DNA from: Capillidium heterosporum
Taxonomy: Eukaryota > Entomophthoromycota > Entomophthoromycetes > Entomophthorales > Capillidiaceae
Length of the DNA: 64,000 bases
NCBI GenBank assembly: GCA_016630905.1
Contig: WBMQ01000001.1
Span: 1,364,001 to 1,428,000 of the forward strand
Direction of reading: 5' to 3'
The position numbers and the translations under genes were made by a program. The notes beneath the pieces were generated by a model that ran no database searches, was not told the DNA's origin, and saw only the letters and a program-made list of their open reading frames with translations. Numbering within the stretch: the stretch's first letter is position 1; every line of letters starts with the position of its first letter. Below, piece by piece: positions 37,070 to 48,501 of this stretch.

Positions 37070-39780
37070 ATGGAGAACCAGAAGTACTCCTACTCATCAA
37101 ACAACCAAAACCAAGAACAGAAGGCTCAGGATCCTACTAGTGTAGCGACCCAAACTTTCTACCCACAGTACTACAATAACTACCCACACAATCAGCAGTT
37201 TCCAGGCTATAACTACGCTAGCCAGCAACCAGTAAAGAACGAACCTAATACTAATCCACGTCTAAATTTTATGCACTTCCCGCCGCCACCACCACCACCT
37301 CTCCCTTCCAGTTTACATACCTCGAGCTCAGCTCCTCAGAGTGTAAATGTCTATCCAAATGCACATTACCCGTACGGAGCTCCACAGTACAACTATGCGA
37401 ACCCTGGCTACTATCCTCCCGTATACGGCACGACTCAAGGGTATTACCATACCAACAATTTTGCGAGTGTTCCCGTTTCTGAAACCAAAGTCCGACCCAC
37501 TGATGCGAAAGTATCAAATCCCCAGACCAATGCAAATGAGAATCCAGCCAACTCATTTAAACCACCTATTCCAGTTGGAGTTCCTCCTCCTCCTCCAGTT
37601 GCAGTCAATCCAACGAACAGGTAAGTAGAACTCTGCTCTGTGTAAACTAACTCTCGTTTAAAGTATACAGTCACCAGTCACAAAAAATATTCCTAGTAGT
37701 AAGTCACAAATTTACTTACATTTACTAATTTTAGTATAGATGGTAAGATAAACTTATTCAGCTCGAATAAACCGACGTTTCGCCCTCAGTACCATGCCGT
37801 CAACAACAATAAGCCTGTTTTTACAAAGAGTAATAATTGTTGTATTTATAAGTAACTAATTTGAGCTTTTATTCAAGATAAAAATGAAACTAAGAGCTCA
37901 CCTTTTTATAAAAAGAAGCAACTCAGTAATTAATCTGCAAATACATTCAACTAACTTTTGAATAGATTTCAAAGGAGCTAAGTTCTCCAACTCTCCATGT
38001 AAGTCATTTTATGCAAGCGGTTATGTTAACATCGTTTCCTTTCAGCTCCAACCAACAAAAAGGACACTCCAAGTAAATTTTCTTGTTACATTCAATACTA
38101 ATTGTTGGTATTAGTGGCTGACGCGTAAGCTCCAATTTAAGACAGGCAGCTAATTTTGATAGGTCTACCCAGGCGCTCATGGCTGAGTACCCCGACAGTC
38201 TAAAGTACTAATTTTGACTTGGCTATATCTCACAATTTTAGGACCCTGCTGGGCAATTTCTACAAGCAGAACCCAGGGCTGGGCGAAGATCCCTTCATCA
38301 GCAAGGAACTTAACAAGATAGTGAGCTCTGCTAAGATTGAAGGCCGGCTGTGGACCATTGACTGGGACAACTATGAACTTCCAGAGTAAGTTCAACTTTT
38401 AGCTACTGACTCTAACGTTTTTAGGCATTTGGTCGAGTACATTAACAAGAACAAAGCTACCAAGTAAGTCTCTGATTCCAAAATATCTACTAACTCACTT
38501 AGAAGGAAACTCGAGGATCGACTCGGTATCGTTAACAAGCTGGGCATCGTGAACGCTGACGAAGTCGACGACTTCAACCGCAAGCTAGAGAAAAGGGCTG
38601 AACGGTTCAAGGAACACTTGAAGGACCCTGCTCCCAAGCCGACTTCCATAAAGATGGCACCTGTCTCCCATGCCGTAACTTTTTATATTGAAATATTACT
38701 AAATATTTTTAGAACCGTGAGGATGTCATTGACTGGGACGTTGATACGGTAGTTGGTACCTGCACCACTGTAGAAAAAACCTACTTCCGTCTGACTTCGG
38801 TACCTTTTAGCTGAAGCTTAGCTAATTTTATTTAGGCGCCCGACCCTTCGACCATCCGACCCCCTCACATATTGGAGGAGGCCATGAAGCTCATGATGAC
38901 AAAATGGAAGGAGGGGAAGGATTATAACTACATCTGTAGTCAGTTCCAATCTATCCGTCAGGATTTGACGGTAAACACCTTCAAATTTAAAATCCTAACT
39001 CCTTTAACTAGGTCCAGCGCATCAAGAGTACATTTACGGTCAAAGTCTATGAAACCTTTGCCCGTATCGCGTTGGAGAAGGTACTTTCCAATCAAACATA
39101 TTACTAACAATTTTAGAACGACATCGGCGAGTTCAACAAGTGCCAGACTCAACTCAACGAACTGTACTCGTACGGTCTAGCAGGTTCTGAGCCCGAGTTC
39201 ATTGCCTATCGTATACTGTACTTTATCCATACTCGTGACCTTCAAGGTACAGATACTGCTGTTTGATGTCAATACTAACTTATTTTAGGCATCAACAACA
39301 CCTTCTCGCAACTGTCACTCCAGTTTCGTCACCACTCCTTCATCTCCCACGCTTTGCAACTAGAAGAGTCCATCCGTCTTCTGGATTTCATATCTTTCTT
39401 CCGACTCTTCCGTACCGCCCCCAACCACGGCAAATACCTGATAGCCTGTTTCATTGACCGAGTTCGAGTGCAAATGCTTAGTAAGATCCTATCTAGGTAC
39501 ATATAACTTCATTTAGCTAGTTACTAACCTCCTCTTTAGCTGCAAGTTGTCCGTACCTCAGAGCTTCATCACCCAATCCCTTGGATTTGACGATGAGGAC
39601 CAGTGCCACAAGTACCTTGAAAGTCTCAAGGTAGAGTTTACGGGCGGTCCCGACCACTTTGCCAATGATAAGGAAGCTAGTACAGCTTCGTATCTCATTC
39701 CTACCAAGGAGAACATTCCCAAAGTAGTAGCTGCTATGTCCAAGTTTAAGAAAGTTGATTTGAAGGGCCAGCTTTCGTAG
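37070..39780 (+). CDS. THP3: Thp3 / LENG8-type SAC3-GANP family protein
   Basis: About 14 introns; roughly 700 residues. The first exon encodes a Pro/Tyr/Asn-rich disordered region with polyproline runs (PPPPPPLP, PPPPP). After short linker exons comes the SAC3/GANP domain, all junctions in frame: VIDWDVDTVVGTCTTVEKTY, RLTSAPDPSTIRPPHILEEA, QFQSIRQDLTVQRIKS, FTVKVYETFARIALEKNDIG, EFNKCQTQLNELYSYGL, EFIAYRILYFIHTRD, ALQLEESIRLLDFISFFRLF, and a PCI-like winged-helix end. Thp3 works with Csn12 in transcription elongation and splicing. The stop is 39778-39780. Several introns near 37620-38160 flank very small exons, so the exact linker sequence is uncertain. Confidence 0.88.
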
Positions 39781-40854
39781 ATGTACCAGTTGATGTAGTA
39801 TTGATACAGTTTTCTTTTATAAACATTGTGGTATGTGACACCTCACTTTAAAATCTAACAAATAAACTTTTCGTTTTGATGGCATCTTTCCGATCAAAAA
39901 TTGAGACTTTATATTGCCAAAATTTTAGTGGGATGCAAGGTAATTTATATAAAAAGGCAAATCATTTAGACTAAACTTGTAAACATCTCCATATAGAATA
40001 TATTGAGCTGCAGTGCATTGATTCTAGCCAACCTTTAGTTTTGGTAAGCTTCCCAACTTCTTCCATGGTTTGAAGCACTTTGAAACTTTAGATCTCTTAC
40101 CTACCAATTTACTCAGCATTTGTATGTTGTACATGACCAAGCCTATTTTAAAAGTACTTATTTCTTTAGCTAGATCAACTTTGATTCAAAGTGAGATATA
40201 CATTCTTTCAAGTAGAATAATAGAAAACCTAGGTTATAGTGGAATGACCTTGATAAACGTATACACTTAAATCGTTCCAAATTTTAGAAAGGTGCCGTAA
40301 ATCTATAGATTGAATTGAACTTTACATTCATTTCAGAAGCTAGAATTGAAGTAGCTGTTTACATACATCCTTAAACATCCAGGGATGTTGCTGGTGTTTA
40401 TTACTACTTTTACTTATAGAACCTCCCTCCAGCCGTTGGTGTTTCCCTTGTAAAAATTTTCAATAGATTTTCAAGCATCAACTAATAACTACTTGAGCCA
40501 AAAACCCCAATTGAAAATCCAATAGTATTTAATATACATTCATCAACTAATACATATCAGTAGGTACGAAACTTTGCATCTACTACTTTTACTATTCGAC
40601 CTACCAGCCTACATATCAGCAATAAATTTTCTTTATAGTTAAATTCAACTAAATATCCCAAATTTTCAAAACTTCTATCGATATAAAAGCAAGGACCTAC
40701 AAAATTTTATTTAGGTATCCGTATCCTATAAATAACCTACTTTTACGAAACATCATAGATTCCGTTTATTAACTCGATAAAAAGCAACTACCTCATCCCA
40801 CTGTTTCTCCTCAATAAAAGTATCTTTTGAAACCCTTGCAGGATGCCAATCCTT
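39781..40854. other. Convergent intergenic, THP3 / SNRNP27
   Basis: AT-rich; no gene recognised. AATAAA motifs near 39860 fit THP3 3' processing. The open frame 40070-40270 (+) has no support. Confidence 0.45.
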
Positions 40855-41931
40855 TTATTTGCTATCGAGGGGGCGGTTGAACCCTCCCCTACGGTTCATA
40901 TATTGACGGTACTGTCTATGCTTTTTGATGGTGGCAGCCGAGACGTCGTTGTTTTCCACCTTCTTATTCTATACATAAACATCAGAATCTAATGGCATTT
41001 ATAAACTTACTTTGGTGGTATCGAATCCCGAGAACCCCATCATAGCCATCATGGCATCTTCCTCTTCATTATTTGCATCAGCTTTGGCATCCCCTTCCAC
41101 ATCTTTACTCCTAATTGAATTTTAATATATTGTCTATTAAAAAACTACTTACTTGCCAGCTTTCTCTTTAGTTTCGTTTGATTTGCCTAAAAAATATAAG
41201 TAAAATTTTTTGTTAAATATGCACCTGAATGTTTGGAACGGTGGCGTTTATCGTACTCTTCATCACTACTCAAGCTACGATCCCTAGAGTCGGAGCGATT
41301 ACGATGCCGACTAGATCTTCGACGATTGTAATAATCGTCCTCGCTATCACTATAATCTCTACGTCGTCGGTCGTTGGATCTTGAGCGTGAGCGGTAGCGG
41401 CTACTACGTCGTTCCGAGCTGTTGTCTCGATGCCTTCGGGAACTGGAGTCGAGATACCGTTCCAAATTTTCTCCAAATTCTAAAATAGAATTAAAAATTA
41501 GAAAGTTACATAATAGCTTACCATCCCTAGTTTCATGGTACCTGGAACGGCTACTTTTACTATAGCGTTCTAAAATAAATTTAATAGATAGCATAAACTT
41601 TTAAATACCTCTACTGTCATTTCTCGAATCTTCTCTCCTTCTATCGGAGCTTCGACTTCGCTCATTCCTACTTTTTCGCTCACTATCTTTAGTACCATGT
41701 CTCGAACGAACTTCTTCCCTACTTCTCGTACCTTCGTTACTCTTACTTTGAATCTCTAAAAGAATAAGTTTAAATTTAAAAAATTAACTAAAGTATACCT
41801 GAATGGCGAGATTCTTTCCTATCAGTATCTACACGATTATATCTTGGTGAAATAGACCTTTCACGTCGTCTCTCAATAGATGGAGACCGTCTATATCTGT
41901 CGTCTCGCTTTGAACGGCTGTCGCTAGGCAT
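40855..41931 (-). CDS. SNRNP27: U4/U6.U5 tri-snRNP 27-kDa protein (SNRNP27), RS-rich
   Basis: Seven or so exons, about 270 residues. The start gives MPSDSRSKRDDRYRR. Most of the protein is an Arg/Ser/Asp-rich domain (many RS, RDRS and SRSR runs). The C-terminal 60 residues carry the family hallmark: AIMAMMGFSGFDTTK, then NKKVE, and RQYRQYMNRRGGFNRPLD, matching the SNRNP27 C-domain that sits near the U6 ACAGAGA box in the spliceosomal B complex. Introns split the RS region into small in-frame exons, and no frame break was found. Confidence 0.9.
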
Positions 41932-42576
41932 CTTGGAACTTTGGTTGATAAATTAAAAAATAAGTTGAAAGTTGTTGGAAGTATTCCAGGGAAGTTCTAA
42001 ATTAGTGATAAAATCTAGTATCCTTTGTACAGCGAATAGATTCACTCATTTAAGGACTTTTTAATTTCAATTTCATCCACCTAGAAGTGACATTTACCTT
42101 TGCTGTAGTTGGATTCAAGTCTATAGCTAATAAATTTACCAAGAAAGTTTATTTTATTGATTATGGAAAATACACATCAAAGACATTGCAAAAGTAATTG
42201 AGAAAGTACAAGTTCGGGTGTATTTACTCAAACATAAAGGGGTTGTAAATGTAAAGGTTTCGATCCTTGCCAGTTCCTGGTTCAAACGGATATAAAATTG
42301 AATTTTGTTACTGTTGCACCGAGACTCTAAAATGTTTGACAGATGGGCTGTACTTTATTAATATTGGGTTAGTCATGTTTGTGGTAGATACAATTTGCAA
42401 ACTATCAAAAGTGTACAAATCTGATCAAAGAACTTCTAAATAGAAATGTAATAAACCTTCGCAACATTTTATTTACCGAAATTTTTCAATACGATATGAC
42501 CACCAGTATAAATATGGCCAAGGGAATGGCAATATAAGAATCAAATCAAGTACATCAATTTCATTTCCAAATACCA
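41932..42576. other. Divergent intergenic, SNRNP27 / tubby-like gene A
   Basis: No coding signal. It marks the boundary between the housekeeping block and the accessory block, and it contains the TATA box listed separately. Confidence 0.45.
42507..42514 (+). promoter_or_regulatory. TATA box upstream of tubby-like gene A
   Basis: TATAAATA, 62 bases before the ATG at 42577. It is positioned for initiation just upstream of the coding region. Confidence 0.55.
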
Positions 42577-43188
42577 ATGCTATCCGAAAAGACTGTCCTA
42601 TTCCCTCAAAGACTACCTACCAAGACCTATAACGTCATCGAAAAAGGGTTTTTCTACATGGAATACAAGTTCGTCGATGACTCTGGCAACATTGACTACA
42701 AATTCCAACCCACTAGTATGCGATTACTAGGGACTTCCAGTTTAGACCAACCTGTAGCCGAACTGTACAAACCAAGTGGCTACTGTATAACTCGAAAGAT
42801 AGTCCTAAACAACCAATACTTTGATATGCCCGACTCCAAAAACTACAATTCTATCGAACTACTACCAACCTTTTTACCGATGTTAGGATACCCTTATACT
42901 TTAACAATCGAAGATAAAGAAGGTAAAATCAACAAGTACTTTTGGCTACGTAAGAATTTGGTAGGATGTAGCTATGAATATGTAAATTCCAACTACCCCA
43001 AAGAGATACTAGCTGAATTCAGTTATAAAATTGGATGGACGGAAATTGGGACTTTGAACTTGTATAAAAGCTTAAACAAGCTGGAGACCTTCTTGTTGAT
43101 CTTGTCCTTGACTTTTGTACTACAACGTAACCCTACTGCTGAGATTCCCACTTGTCCTAGTGGCTTTAAAAATGACATGAATTTCTAA
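42577..43188 (+). CDS. Tubby/LURP-one-like (DUF6593-like) protein, copy A
   Basis: Single exon, 203 residues, no signal peptide. It is homologous along its whole length to the 195-residue protein at 58706-59293: shared blocks are VIEKGFF-x2-EY, A-x-(L/M)YKP-x-G-x-C, LGYPY, the W-x-RKN-(M/L)-x-GC motif, ILAEF-x-Y-x-IG, and a hydrophobic C-terminal helix ending VLQRN-x-TAE. The alternating strands with a terminal hydrophobic helix suggest the tubby C-terminal-like fold of LURP-one/scramblase and fungal DUF6593 proteins; that fold assignment is my inference. The role is unknown; membrane lipid association is a possibility. Confidence 0.72.
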   Translation: MLSEKTVLFPQRLPTKTYNVIEKGFFYMEYKFVDDSGNIDYKFQPTSMRLLGTSSLDQPVAELYKPSGYCITRKIVLNNQYFDMPDSKNYNSIELLPTFLPMLGYPYTLTIEDKEGKINKYFWLRKNLVGCSYEYVNSNYPKEILAEFSYKIGWTEIGTLNLYKSLNKLETFLLILSLTFVLQRNPTAEIPTCPSGFKNDMNF

Positions 43189-43822
43189 ATGCCTTTTCTT
43201 TTGTTCAATACTATATATACAACTAAATTCAGCATCTTATATTCAAGCTTAAATGTATTTAAACTTTCCATTCAGCTTTATTTATAAAACTTATACCCCA
43301 AATCCCCACATAAACTTTGATACAAACGTTGAAGAGCTCTAACTCAAAACAATTCAATCTACCTACAAAGCCTTAACGACTAAATAACTAAATCATATAT
43401 CGAGCTAGACTACCAGCTTTATAACCAAAAGTAAAGTTATCCCTAAACCGATGCAAATTGAAGCTACTTTTCTCAAGTACAATTTTTAGTTTGGAAATAA
43501 TGCAATTAGCGTTCATCTCAAAACTATTTTGCCACATAGTATTGGAGTATCCAATAGCTAGTGATTAGGATTCTATTCTATCAAAGCAATTGGCTAAGTA
43601 ATTTAATTGGGGTGCCTGTAAAAAACACTTAGTCCCCTTAAATATTCTGCAAATTGGGCCAAGCATTTGCAAGTCAAATTACTTTGAAAGTTATTTATAA
43701 AACGAATTAAAGGTTCGGTTTGTCAACCCACATTCCAAAAATAAAGATATATAAGCAACCAGGTTCCAACTAGAGTCTTTATTTTTCATTTTACCACCAC
43801 CATCCTCAAAAGAAAAATTAGA
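43189..43822. other. Intergenic
   Basis: AT-rich spacer; nothing beyond the TATA box at its right end. Confidence 0.45.
43748..43754 (+). promoter_or_regulatory. TATA box upstream of secreted Cys protein
   Basis: TATATAA, 68 bases before the ATG at 43823. Confidence 0.5.
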
Positions 43823-44113
43823 ATGCTATCTTCAACTTCAATCATCCAACTCTTAACGACTTTACTCCTCCTCCCATCAGAAACGACCAGTGTTTGCAGA
43901 AGGAAGAAGCCACAACTCCTAACCAACTACCCGAGCAATAGGTGTTATCGAGGTGGGGTAACCAACTGGGTAACTTATGACAAATTCCCACCTTGTTGGC
44001 TCTACAATTCTAATCTAAAGCGATGGGATTGTTACGAGTACGATCCTAATGTTGATACCAAGGATACTTGCCCCAACTTTGTAGGTATCGTCGATGTTCT
44101 AAAGCGAAATTGA
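43823..44113 (+). CDS. Small secreted cysteine-containing protein (96 residues)
   Basis: Single exon. Residues 1-23 form a typical signal peptide (hydrophobic SIIQLLTTLLLLPS, with cleavage likely after TTS or later). The mature part of about 73 residues has five Cys (C-x15-C-x13-C-x10-C-x13-C, approximate) and many Trp/Tyr/Asn residues (VTNWVTYDK, WLYNSNLKRW). No family was recognised. It sits beside the secreted GMC oxidoreductase and has its own TATA box, so it is likely an inducible extracellular protein. A role as an effector is only a guess. Confidence 0.65.
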   Translation: MLSSTSIIQLLTTLLLLPSETTSVCRRKKPQLLTNYPSNRCYRGGVTNWVTYDKFPPCWLYNSNLKRWDCYEYDPNVDTKDTCPNFVGIVDVLKRN

Positions 44114-44441
44114 TTTTCCTTATGTTAGATATGTAAAAATAAATAATCGATTTGTGTAAAATTTATTTATTATTTTCATAGTATAAGTCATATAGCAATG
44201 TTTCTTTGAAAGGTTATAGTATGTCTTTTGTAGGTTCGTTGAACTTGACTTGAATTTAAGTACAGGTAGATGGTGTTACGAGGCATCTACCATATATTAT
44301 TTATTTACTATATAGAACTGTAAGCCATTCAAAATATATAATGAAATTTTTTTAAATATAAACCCAACACGTCAAAAGTGGTATTCTAAAATATAGTTTA
44401 TTGGATCTTGAACAGCCACAGTAATATTAAAACTGCCTCAA
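44114..44441. other. Convergent spacer, Cys protein / GMC copy A
   Basis: AT-rich; AATAAA near 44138 fits 3' processing of the Cys-protein gene. Nothing else was seen. Confidence 0.5.
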
Positions 44442-46210
44442 CTACTCCGATGCAATGATATCAGCAACCTTGATGGCCATCATATGCGTGTACACAGCCG
44501 GGTAGTACCCAGGCGGAGCTGGAAACGCGGAAGCATCGACAACTCTCAGATTCTTAGTCTTACGCACTTTGAACTTAGCATCCAAGACTGCCATATCATC
44601 ACTATCCTTACCAATCTTGGTAGTACAACAAATATGGTGGACCAAACATGTTCTTCCGAATGTAGTCTCTTATTTGAGCATCTGTCTTCACATCTGGTCC
44701 CGGTTTAATTTCCTTCGATCGGAAAGCTAGTCGCTTCAAATCCTTTCGACTTTTCTTGATGGCGTCGACAACTATTTGGATCTCCGAATCTGGACCATCA
44801 CCATCAGTAAACTTGTTGAAGTTGATGTCAGGTGTGTCGAAAGGGTTGGTAGATTTCAATTGGACATAACCTTTACTTTTGGTGTGGGCTTTGAATATGA
44901 CTTGACATAGCTTGTTCTTGGCTTGCATAATACGGTCAGCAAACCCAGGGTCGAAGTTGTCGAAAGCAGCACCAGCCGATAAGGCTACATAGTCGGGTTC
45001 CTTGAGATCTTTACTACTTTTCACTAATTCGGCACCATACACTCCATTGAAAGTATAGGGGCCAGTTCGTGATCGCTTATACTCGACATAGCAAGGATCA
45101 TTGGAGTCAAGGGAATAAGTACAGTCGTTGATGAGAGTAAAGTTTCGATCCAGTTCAATGACTACCGAAGTTTCGTGCTTGTCCATAAGGCTTTGACCTA
45201 CACCGGGCAAGTGGACCTTGGGTTCGATACCTACCTCCTTGAGGTGGTTCTTATCACCTATTCCGCTGAGTAAAAGTATTTGGGGCGTATTGAAGGCCCC
45301 TCCTGATAAGATGACGTCCTTCTTAGCTCTGACAACACCATTCTCCAAGTTGGTGTAATTGGTATCTTTGGACTTGGGGCTGGCTTTGTACAGGAATTTA
45401 CCTTTGGTAAAGGCAACGCCAGTAGCTTTATTATCATCATTCCAAGATAACTTTGGTGACAAAGGTATCGGTCCAGACATCTAAGGGGTAGTCCTTCATC
45501 GTTTGACGGATGCGTCCTCGGAAGTCGACGCGTTCCGATTTGATAGCATCAACAGCCATAGGTATAAGGACTTTACCTTCCTTGTCAGTGTTGATCCTAC
45601 CCCTTGAATCATAGCCATTAACATCGGTAAGCGTGCTTTGAAGCAGGTTAGGTAGCATGGGGAAGACCTGGTAATCCAAAGTAAGTAACTTCAACGGGCT
45701 CAAGTAAGATATAGGGAACCATCCCTTGTAGCCATGGGCGCTATCGGTTATAGGCAGATCATAATAATTCTTCTCCATACTTTGGAAGATCTTTCGCATC
45801 GATTTCTCTTCCCAAGTCTTATCGCCCGTAATGTCAACCATTAGGTTGTAGTCACGAGTACCTGGCAGGAACGAGATCATCGTGTTGTGCGTAGAACAAC
45901 CACCTAGCCCACCGACCCTAGGGTAGTGAAATATTTTGTCGGATGAGGTTCCAGATGTATAGTACTTGATCTTGAAGTCGAAGGAGATGTTTGGTTCCTC
46001 AATTGCGTAAATGTTCATCAAAGGTATAGTGATTTTTTCCGTCTTGTAGTCGGGGCCTGCTTCGATGAGTAGAGTTTTTAAACCTTTGCGGGCTAATTCG
46101 ACGGCTACTGTACCCCCACCTATACCACTACCTACTACTATATAGTCATAGTCCTGACCAACCAGGAATGATAATAAACTAACTGTAGACCAAATTAACG
46201 TTTTGAACAT
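44442..46210 (-). CDS. Secreted GMC-family FAD oxidoreductase, copy A, reading frame broken twice (+1)
   Basis: Colinear with the intact 591-residue copy at 55880-57655. It starts at 46210 with a signal peptide (TLIWSTVSLLSFLVG), then the FAD-binding VVGSGIGGG, IEAGPD, GGLGGCSTHN and AGGAFNTPQILLLSGIG type segments, ending near 44442. The frame is broken twice, each by one extra base: at about 45442 (VTKVIL, then a TGA in the original frame; the conserved frame resumes as NDDNKATGVAF) and at 44640 (MFG, then HHICCTTKIG, the active-site His region, in the shifted frame). Without both shifts the protein would lose the substrate domain or the active site. It could be a decaying duplicate, a consensus error, or a frameshift-read gene. 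Its TATA box is at 46256-46263. Confidence 0.78.
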
Positions 46211-47182
46211 AGCTTTATGTAAATTTGTTGATATTTATCATTTTACTTGAGCGTGTATTTATATGTCACTACAAACATCACAAGAAAGCTTTACCTTTTA
46301 ATTTTGTAAGCGTATTAAGCCTCTGTACATCATCGTCAAGTTCTTACACTTCAATTCAGTAGGATAGCATAGATCACTTATATTTACGTAAATTTATGAA
46401 ATCAAGACGGTATGGAATATGAAAAGCCCTAAGTTCCCTTCCAATACCAAAGGCTGCAGTGGCATGAACCCATGAGCTTAGCTTTCCTAATAGGGCTAAC
46501 GATTGAGAAATTCGTTCGAAATTAGTTAGTCAATAATAGAGCAATTAAAATAAGTACACTTATATAAAATTTGCATTATAACTTGTATAAATTCGAACTC
46601 AAGGTTTAAAAGTAAAATAGCAGCCAATCGAATAGCTATATAAATGAATTAATATTTTCCTATGTGCACAAACGCGATGACAGTAGCCATAGGCGGTGCT
46701 GCATCTAAATGACAAAATGCTGCTAAGATGCCTATATACTTTTTACTTTACCAAAGCTGCAGTTGGTGCTCAAATGTCATTTACCATCTTTATAAGCATA
46801 AAAATTGAAATGTATAATGCCAAGGAATTCCTAAAAAACTTTGACGTCAGAAGCAATCCAAAAAGCTCGTAGTAAAGAGTTTATTTTTTCAACACTGGCT
46901 ACTGGTACACCAACATTAAGGGCGTAGATTTAGTAGTGACTGTAAAAGTTATCTGATATAGATATAAAAATAGATGCTAAGCAATGGTTAAAGTTTATCA
47001 TAGTCTGTGTTTAAAATTGATAGTATCAATTATAGTTTCAGACGTTAGTGACATTAGTAAAGCTTATTATACAGCTTGGCTAATTTTAGTTTTATAATCT
47101 TATTCAACTGTATAATATAGTGAGATCACAAACACAATTAAAATTGCTATTAGACATGTGAAAACGATATAAATATTTTATT
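46211..47182. other. Intergenic between GMC copy A and receptor copy A
   Basis: AT-rich, no gene recognised; it holds the GMC promoter and the receptor 3' region. Confidence 0.45.
46256..46263 (-). promoter_or_regulatory. TATA box of GMC copy A
   Basis: TATAAATA on the minus strand, 45 bases before the ATG at 46210. Confidence 0.5.
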
Positions 47183-48501
47183 TTAAAGGTGTTTGGAGCT
47201 TTCCAATAGGGTACCAACGGTAGTCAATTTCTCGCCAACGTTCTGAGATTCGGAGGTTGAACCTAACTCAACTAAAATATAATATCAGTTTTTCTGTACT
47301 TTTAAATCAAAAACTTACCCTCATAGACCTGATGGCCTACATTGTATCTAGATTTAAGGCTAGACCTTATGGATCGATAGCAATCCACCATAGCTAGATG
47401 GAAGGTGGGATCCAACATGAAGGCTATAAAGTTGAAAATTCCTATCGATTCTGGTGGAATAAGGTTAGGTATTATGTTTTAGGGCATCATTACCTCCACC
47501 GTAGGCCGACCAAATGCGCAAGCCAAAGCTATCGTAGTTAGCCAGCTGACATATACTTCGCACTACGAACCCGCTCTGACATATGAAGCAAACTAGTGGG
47601 TACAGGGCACTAAGCAAAAAAGGTCAATTTATAAATTCCAAGTACAAATTACACTCTGAAAATCAACTTTCGCAAAAACTTTTGCAGGTTGGGTCGGTTG
47701 GCTTGGGTAGTGTCCTGCACTTGACTTTGCTCAGCCTCACCTGCTTGATCCTGCTCGACCTCCTGCTCTTGATCCTGGTAGAAAATTTTGAAAGCGTCGC
47801 TTAGGTCTTGGTTGGGCACTCTCTTTGACGATCTTGATGTTGTACTGTAATTTAAATATGACTAAAATTACAACTATTATGCAATAGCTGATGGTTATTA
47901 TGAGGATGAGGGTAGCCAAAACAAATTTGAGGATCTCAGTGTAGGATTGATTGGCCTTTATGAAGCACCTACCTTCGGCACTTAGACCAAAGACACCGGC
48001 GGCTAAAAATGAGTCAGCAAGATTTATTAAAGAATGCAAATTTACCATAGGGTGGTACAGATAGTAGTAATGATAAAACAATAGGAGTAATCCAGTAGAC
48101 ATACTCCCACTTGGGGTTGAATGGTTTCTTTTGTAGAAAGACTAGCTGCAAGTTTAAAGCTATAGCGATGTTTAAGAAGCAGTAGACTTGTCGGCCGAAG
48201 CTAGAGGTAAACCCAAAAAACTCACATATTGCACCTGTTTTATAACCATTGGAAACTTGGGAAAGGATGTGGTTGATGAAGTCGGCTAAAGCTATACCAG
48301 CTTGTAGGCGTAAACTAGTACGGTCTACTAACTTTCGGTTGTAGAAGACTAATTTCAAGTGGCTTTAGTAGATTATCGATAAATTGGATTACATATGAAG
48401 GTTACAATAGTTAAAGGTATTAGAGCCAGCGCGATCGACGTCTTACCAAGGATGGGGATTACATTATAGTAGACTAAAAGATTGGGCGGTATAGATGACA
48501 T
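47183..48501 (-). CDS. Seven-transmembrane receptor-like protein, copy A, one +1 frame break
   Basis: Six exons, about 365 residues, colinear with the receptor at 50727-52001. Hydrophobic helices in order: VIPILGKTSIALALIPL; ADFINHILSQ to FFGFTSSFG; QVYCFLNIAIALNLQLVFL; YWITPIVLSLLLSVP; ILKFVLATLILIITISYCII; LYPLVCFICQSGFVV; and IGIFNFIAFMLDPTF. The shape resembles cAMP-receptor/Git3-like GPCRs of early-diverging fungi; the ligand is unknown. In the third cytoplasmic loop one base at about 47811 must be skipped to enter the frame that runs through an acidic Gln/Glu-rich stretch into the shared LRKLIFRV. The unshifted frame ends in an Arg/Gly-rich tail at a stop near 47737. Confidence 0.75.
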
